DNA from: a virus
Reading direction: 5' to 3' (one strand)
Length of the DNA: 49,216 nucleotides
IMG/VR virus record: IMGVR_UViG_3300046003_007389
Location: 1 to 49,216 of that record
The position numbers and the translations under genes are program-made. Numbering within the stretch: position 1 is the first letter of the stretch; every line of letters starts with the position of its first letter. The notes below the pieces were generated by a model that saw only the letters and a program-made list of their open reading frames with translations, made no database searches and had not been told where the DNA came from. Below, piece by piece: positions 47,924-49,216 of the stretch.

Positions 47924-48406
47924 TTAATACATCATTAAATTAACTCCGTGAGCATTACAAAACTCAATCGCAACTTTCTTAATTGATTGAATTTCGTCAC
48001 TTTCATCTTCCCAACAGATTTCACTACTTTGGAATTTATAGTTATAATTCAAATATCCATCTTGGTTTTCATCAAAGCATAAAACACCAATTAATTCGCT
48101 GTTTGGTAAATTAATTGTTTCAACGTGACCTTTTAAGTCTTCATTGATTACCCATTCCTTTACTGTGATGGTTTTAGCACGAGTAGAATCGTGTCTATTC
48201 AGCCAAAATACATTAGTAGCAAATGAGTGAAAAACTTGGTAATTAATTCCGTCAATCACAGTATTATAAAAGTTTCCGTCTTCTCTCTCAAAAAATAATT
48301 CACCTAATTTAATTGTCTTACCTGTCATTGCTGATGTCTTAGACATTGTGTTTACATTAGTGACAGCGTCTACGATAGTGATTTCTTTGTTTGCTAAATT
48401 TTTCAT
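47924..48406 (-). CDS. Unknown first early protein
   Basis: The ATG at 48406 (160 residues, MKNLANKEITIVDAV) is the likely start; a longer frame from 48466 reads through the promoter. The protein is mixed alpha/beta and acidic near the end (ICWEDESDEIQ). Being the first gene leftward of the non-coding end region, it may be among the earliest expressed. Function is unknown. Confidence 0.6.
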   Translation of the reverse strand: MKNLANKEITIVDAVTNVNTMSKTSAMTGKTIKLGELFFEREDGNFYNTVIDGINYQVFHSFATNVFWLNRHDSTRAKTITVKEWVINEDLKGHVETINLPNSELIGVLCFDENQDGYLNYNYKFQSSEICWEDESDEIQSIKKVAIEFCNAHGVNLMMY

Positions 48407-48436
48407 CTTAAAAGTGTTTTTGTTATATCTACTCAG

Positions 48437-48468
48437 CAAAAGTAAGGCAACAGAATCAATCTGCAAAA
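48437..48468 (-). promoter_or_regulatory. Early promoter P48.4
   Basis: On the - strand: TTTTG at 48468-48464, 19 bases, TACTTTTG at 48444-48437, then CTGAGTAGATATAACAAA. It faces the large non-coding region and probably starts the whole early block. Confidence 0.82.
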
Positions 48469-48500
48469 CATTTTACAACTTTTTTTCGCATTTTTTTTAC

Positions 48501-48670
48501 TTTGTGATATCGTTATATTAAAAAAGCCTGTAAATATCACGTCTGACGCCTGAAAACTTTTTTTGTGATATTGTGACGTTAAAAACGCTTTTGTTATATA
48601 ACTGTTTTAAAAACACGTCAAATCCGCAATTCTACAATTCATTGACCTAACAGCGTTTTTTTTGTTATAT
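48501..48670. repeat. Four copies of TTTGTKATAT in the end region
   Basis: TTTGTGATAT at 48501-48510 and 48562-48571 and TTTGTTATAT at 48590-48599 and 48661-48670 lie in one direction, each embedded in T-rich then A-rich sequence. A fifth copy at 48419-48428 is in the leader of P48.4 and another at 39500-39509 in that of P39.5. The spacing (about 61, 28 and 71 bases) and shared flanks suggest protein-binding sites or origin iterons. Confidence 0.6.
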
Positions 48671-48750
48671 CGTTAAATAGAACATAGGTTCGTTTAGCCT
48701 ATCTCGGTTTGCCAGACCCCGTAAATAAAGGGCTAAGAGCGTGAAAAGGA

Positions 48751-49047
48751 GATGAGTGTAGGTAGAAGTAGATAGATCTTAAATCCTCCACTGAACCTGA
48801 GACCCTATATATACAGGACCTGAGACCGTGATGTAGTAGATAATGTAGATAGAACACGGGTTAAACTCTATTATATATATACTCCATAGAATTCCACTCC
48901 TATCTACACTGATTTGAAACGAACCCTCATAAACACAGGATCTAAGCCTACGTAGATGACTAATTATATATCTACACTCATCTACAACATCTCATTGATA
49001 CATAGATAGTTAGCTTATTACATACATCTACACTCATCTACACTGAT
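48751..49047. repeat. TCTACA-type direct and inverted repeats
   Basis: TCTACACTCATCTACA occurs exactly at 48971-48986 and 49027-49042. TCTACACTGAT occurs at 48903-48913 and 49037-49047. The inverted form GATGAGTGTAG is at 48751-48761. A second short direct repeat ACCTGAGACC is at 48795-48804 and 48818-48827. This arrangement looks like a binding-site array. Confidence 0.75.
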
Positions 49048-49216
49048 CTATATATTAATAGTTAGATCGTTACATAGATCAGGTCTTTACATATAACATA
49101 GATTATTCATTAGTGAGATGCAAGAGTAATACGATCTCGATGCGTGATGTAGTGACCAATACAATGCTTTTCTATTTAGTTACTTTGCTCGATTCCTTGT
49201 TCCAATGCATCTTTCT

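Larger units (their letters stand above)
48485..49216. other. Non-coding right-end region
   Basis: I find no convincing gene in these roughly 730 bases on either strand. They hold the two repeat families listed separately. The first 200 bases are T/A-tract-rich; the rest is rich in TAGAT and TCTACA words and differs in composition from the coding DNA. If the genome is circularised or packaged from joined ends, this region and bases 1-161 form the divergent control region and are the best candidate for an origin or packaging site. Confidence 0.7.

Noticed and set aside
48690-48760. tRNA-like or structured RNA in the right-end region
   Set aside because: Short complementary stretches exist (GGTTTG with nearby CAGACC) but no cloverleaf can be drawn.
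1-49216. Integrase, repressor or lysogeny module
   Set aside because: No tyrosine or serine recombinase, CI-type repressor with peptidase, or att-like repeat was found; the small HTH proteins alone are not enough.

Overview
The window looks like the genome, complete or nearly so, of a contractile-tailed phage (myovirus) of a Bacteroidetes host, most likely a flavobacterium. The DNA is AT-rich. Genes start behind A-rich leaders without Shine-Dalgarno motifs, and several promoters have the Bacteroidetes form (TTTG or TTG, about 19 bases, TAnnTTTG). I see no integrase, repressor, tRNA or rRNA gene and no CRISPR array, so a virulent lifestyle is the simplest reading. I cannot name the phage from sequence alone.

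Layout. Bases 162-25119 are one rightward late block. It holds a lambda-type packaging and head module (small and large terminase, gpW-like joiner, portal, S49 protease with a probable nested scaffold, decoration protein, major capsid protein). Between portal and protease sit an SGNH-esterase adhesin and a lysis cassette (holin, glucosaminidase endolysin, apparent one-piece spanin). Then comes a Mu-type contractile tail: sheath, tube, tail assembly chaperone with a well-supported -1 frameshift, tape measure, gp46/gp47/gp48-like baseplate proteins, two fibre-like proteins with related N-termini, gpN-like and gpP-like hub proteins and a spike. Bases 48406-25106 are a leftward early block read from at least six near-identical promoters. 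It carries many small unknown genes, a MazG-like protein, a VirE-type helicase, an AEP-like primase, a DnaN clamp (but no DNA polymerase), an SSB-like protein, a single-strand annealing protein, a YqaJ-type exonuclease, an SMC-like ATPase and an SF2 helicase. The blocks converge with a 14-base gene overlap at 25106-25119. About 730 bases at the right end are non-coding and repeat-rich, and they probably form the divergent control or origin region with bases 1-161.

Most interesting system (34580-40689). FolE, QueD and QueE should make 7-carboxy-7-deazaguanine (CDG), and a DpdA-like transglycosylase should exchange guanine in DNA for a deazaguanine. No QueC or QueF is seen. Instead the cluster carries a GT-B glycosyltransferase and a radical SAM/SPASM-like enzyme directly upstream of dpdA, a T-fold-like QueD relative, and a ParB/DGQHR-like protein between queE and dpdA. 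This suggests that the phage makes a guanine hypermodification built on CDG or a derivative, possibly glycosylated. The same transcription unit runs on into dnaN and primase, which would link modification with replication.

Other points: 18-base tandem repeats coding TVKADK, two replication proteins that share a DDDLPF tip, a run of tiny overlapping genes (24-59 codons), and promoters that appear to place the transcription start at the start codon.
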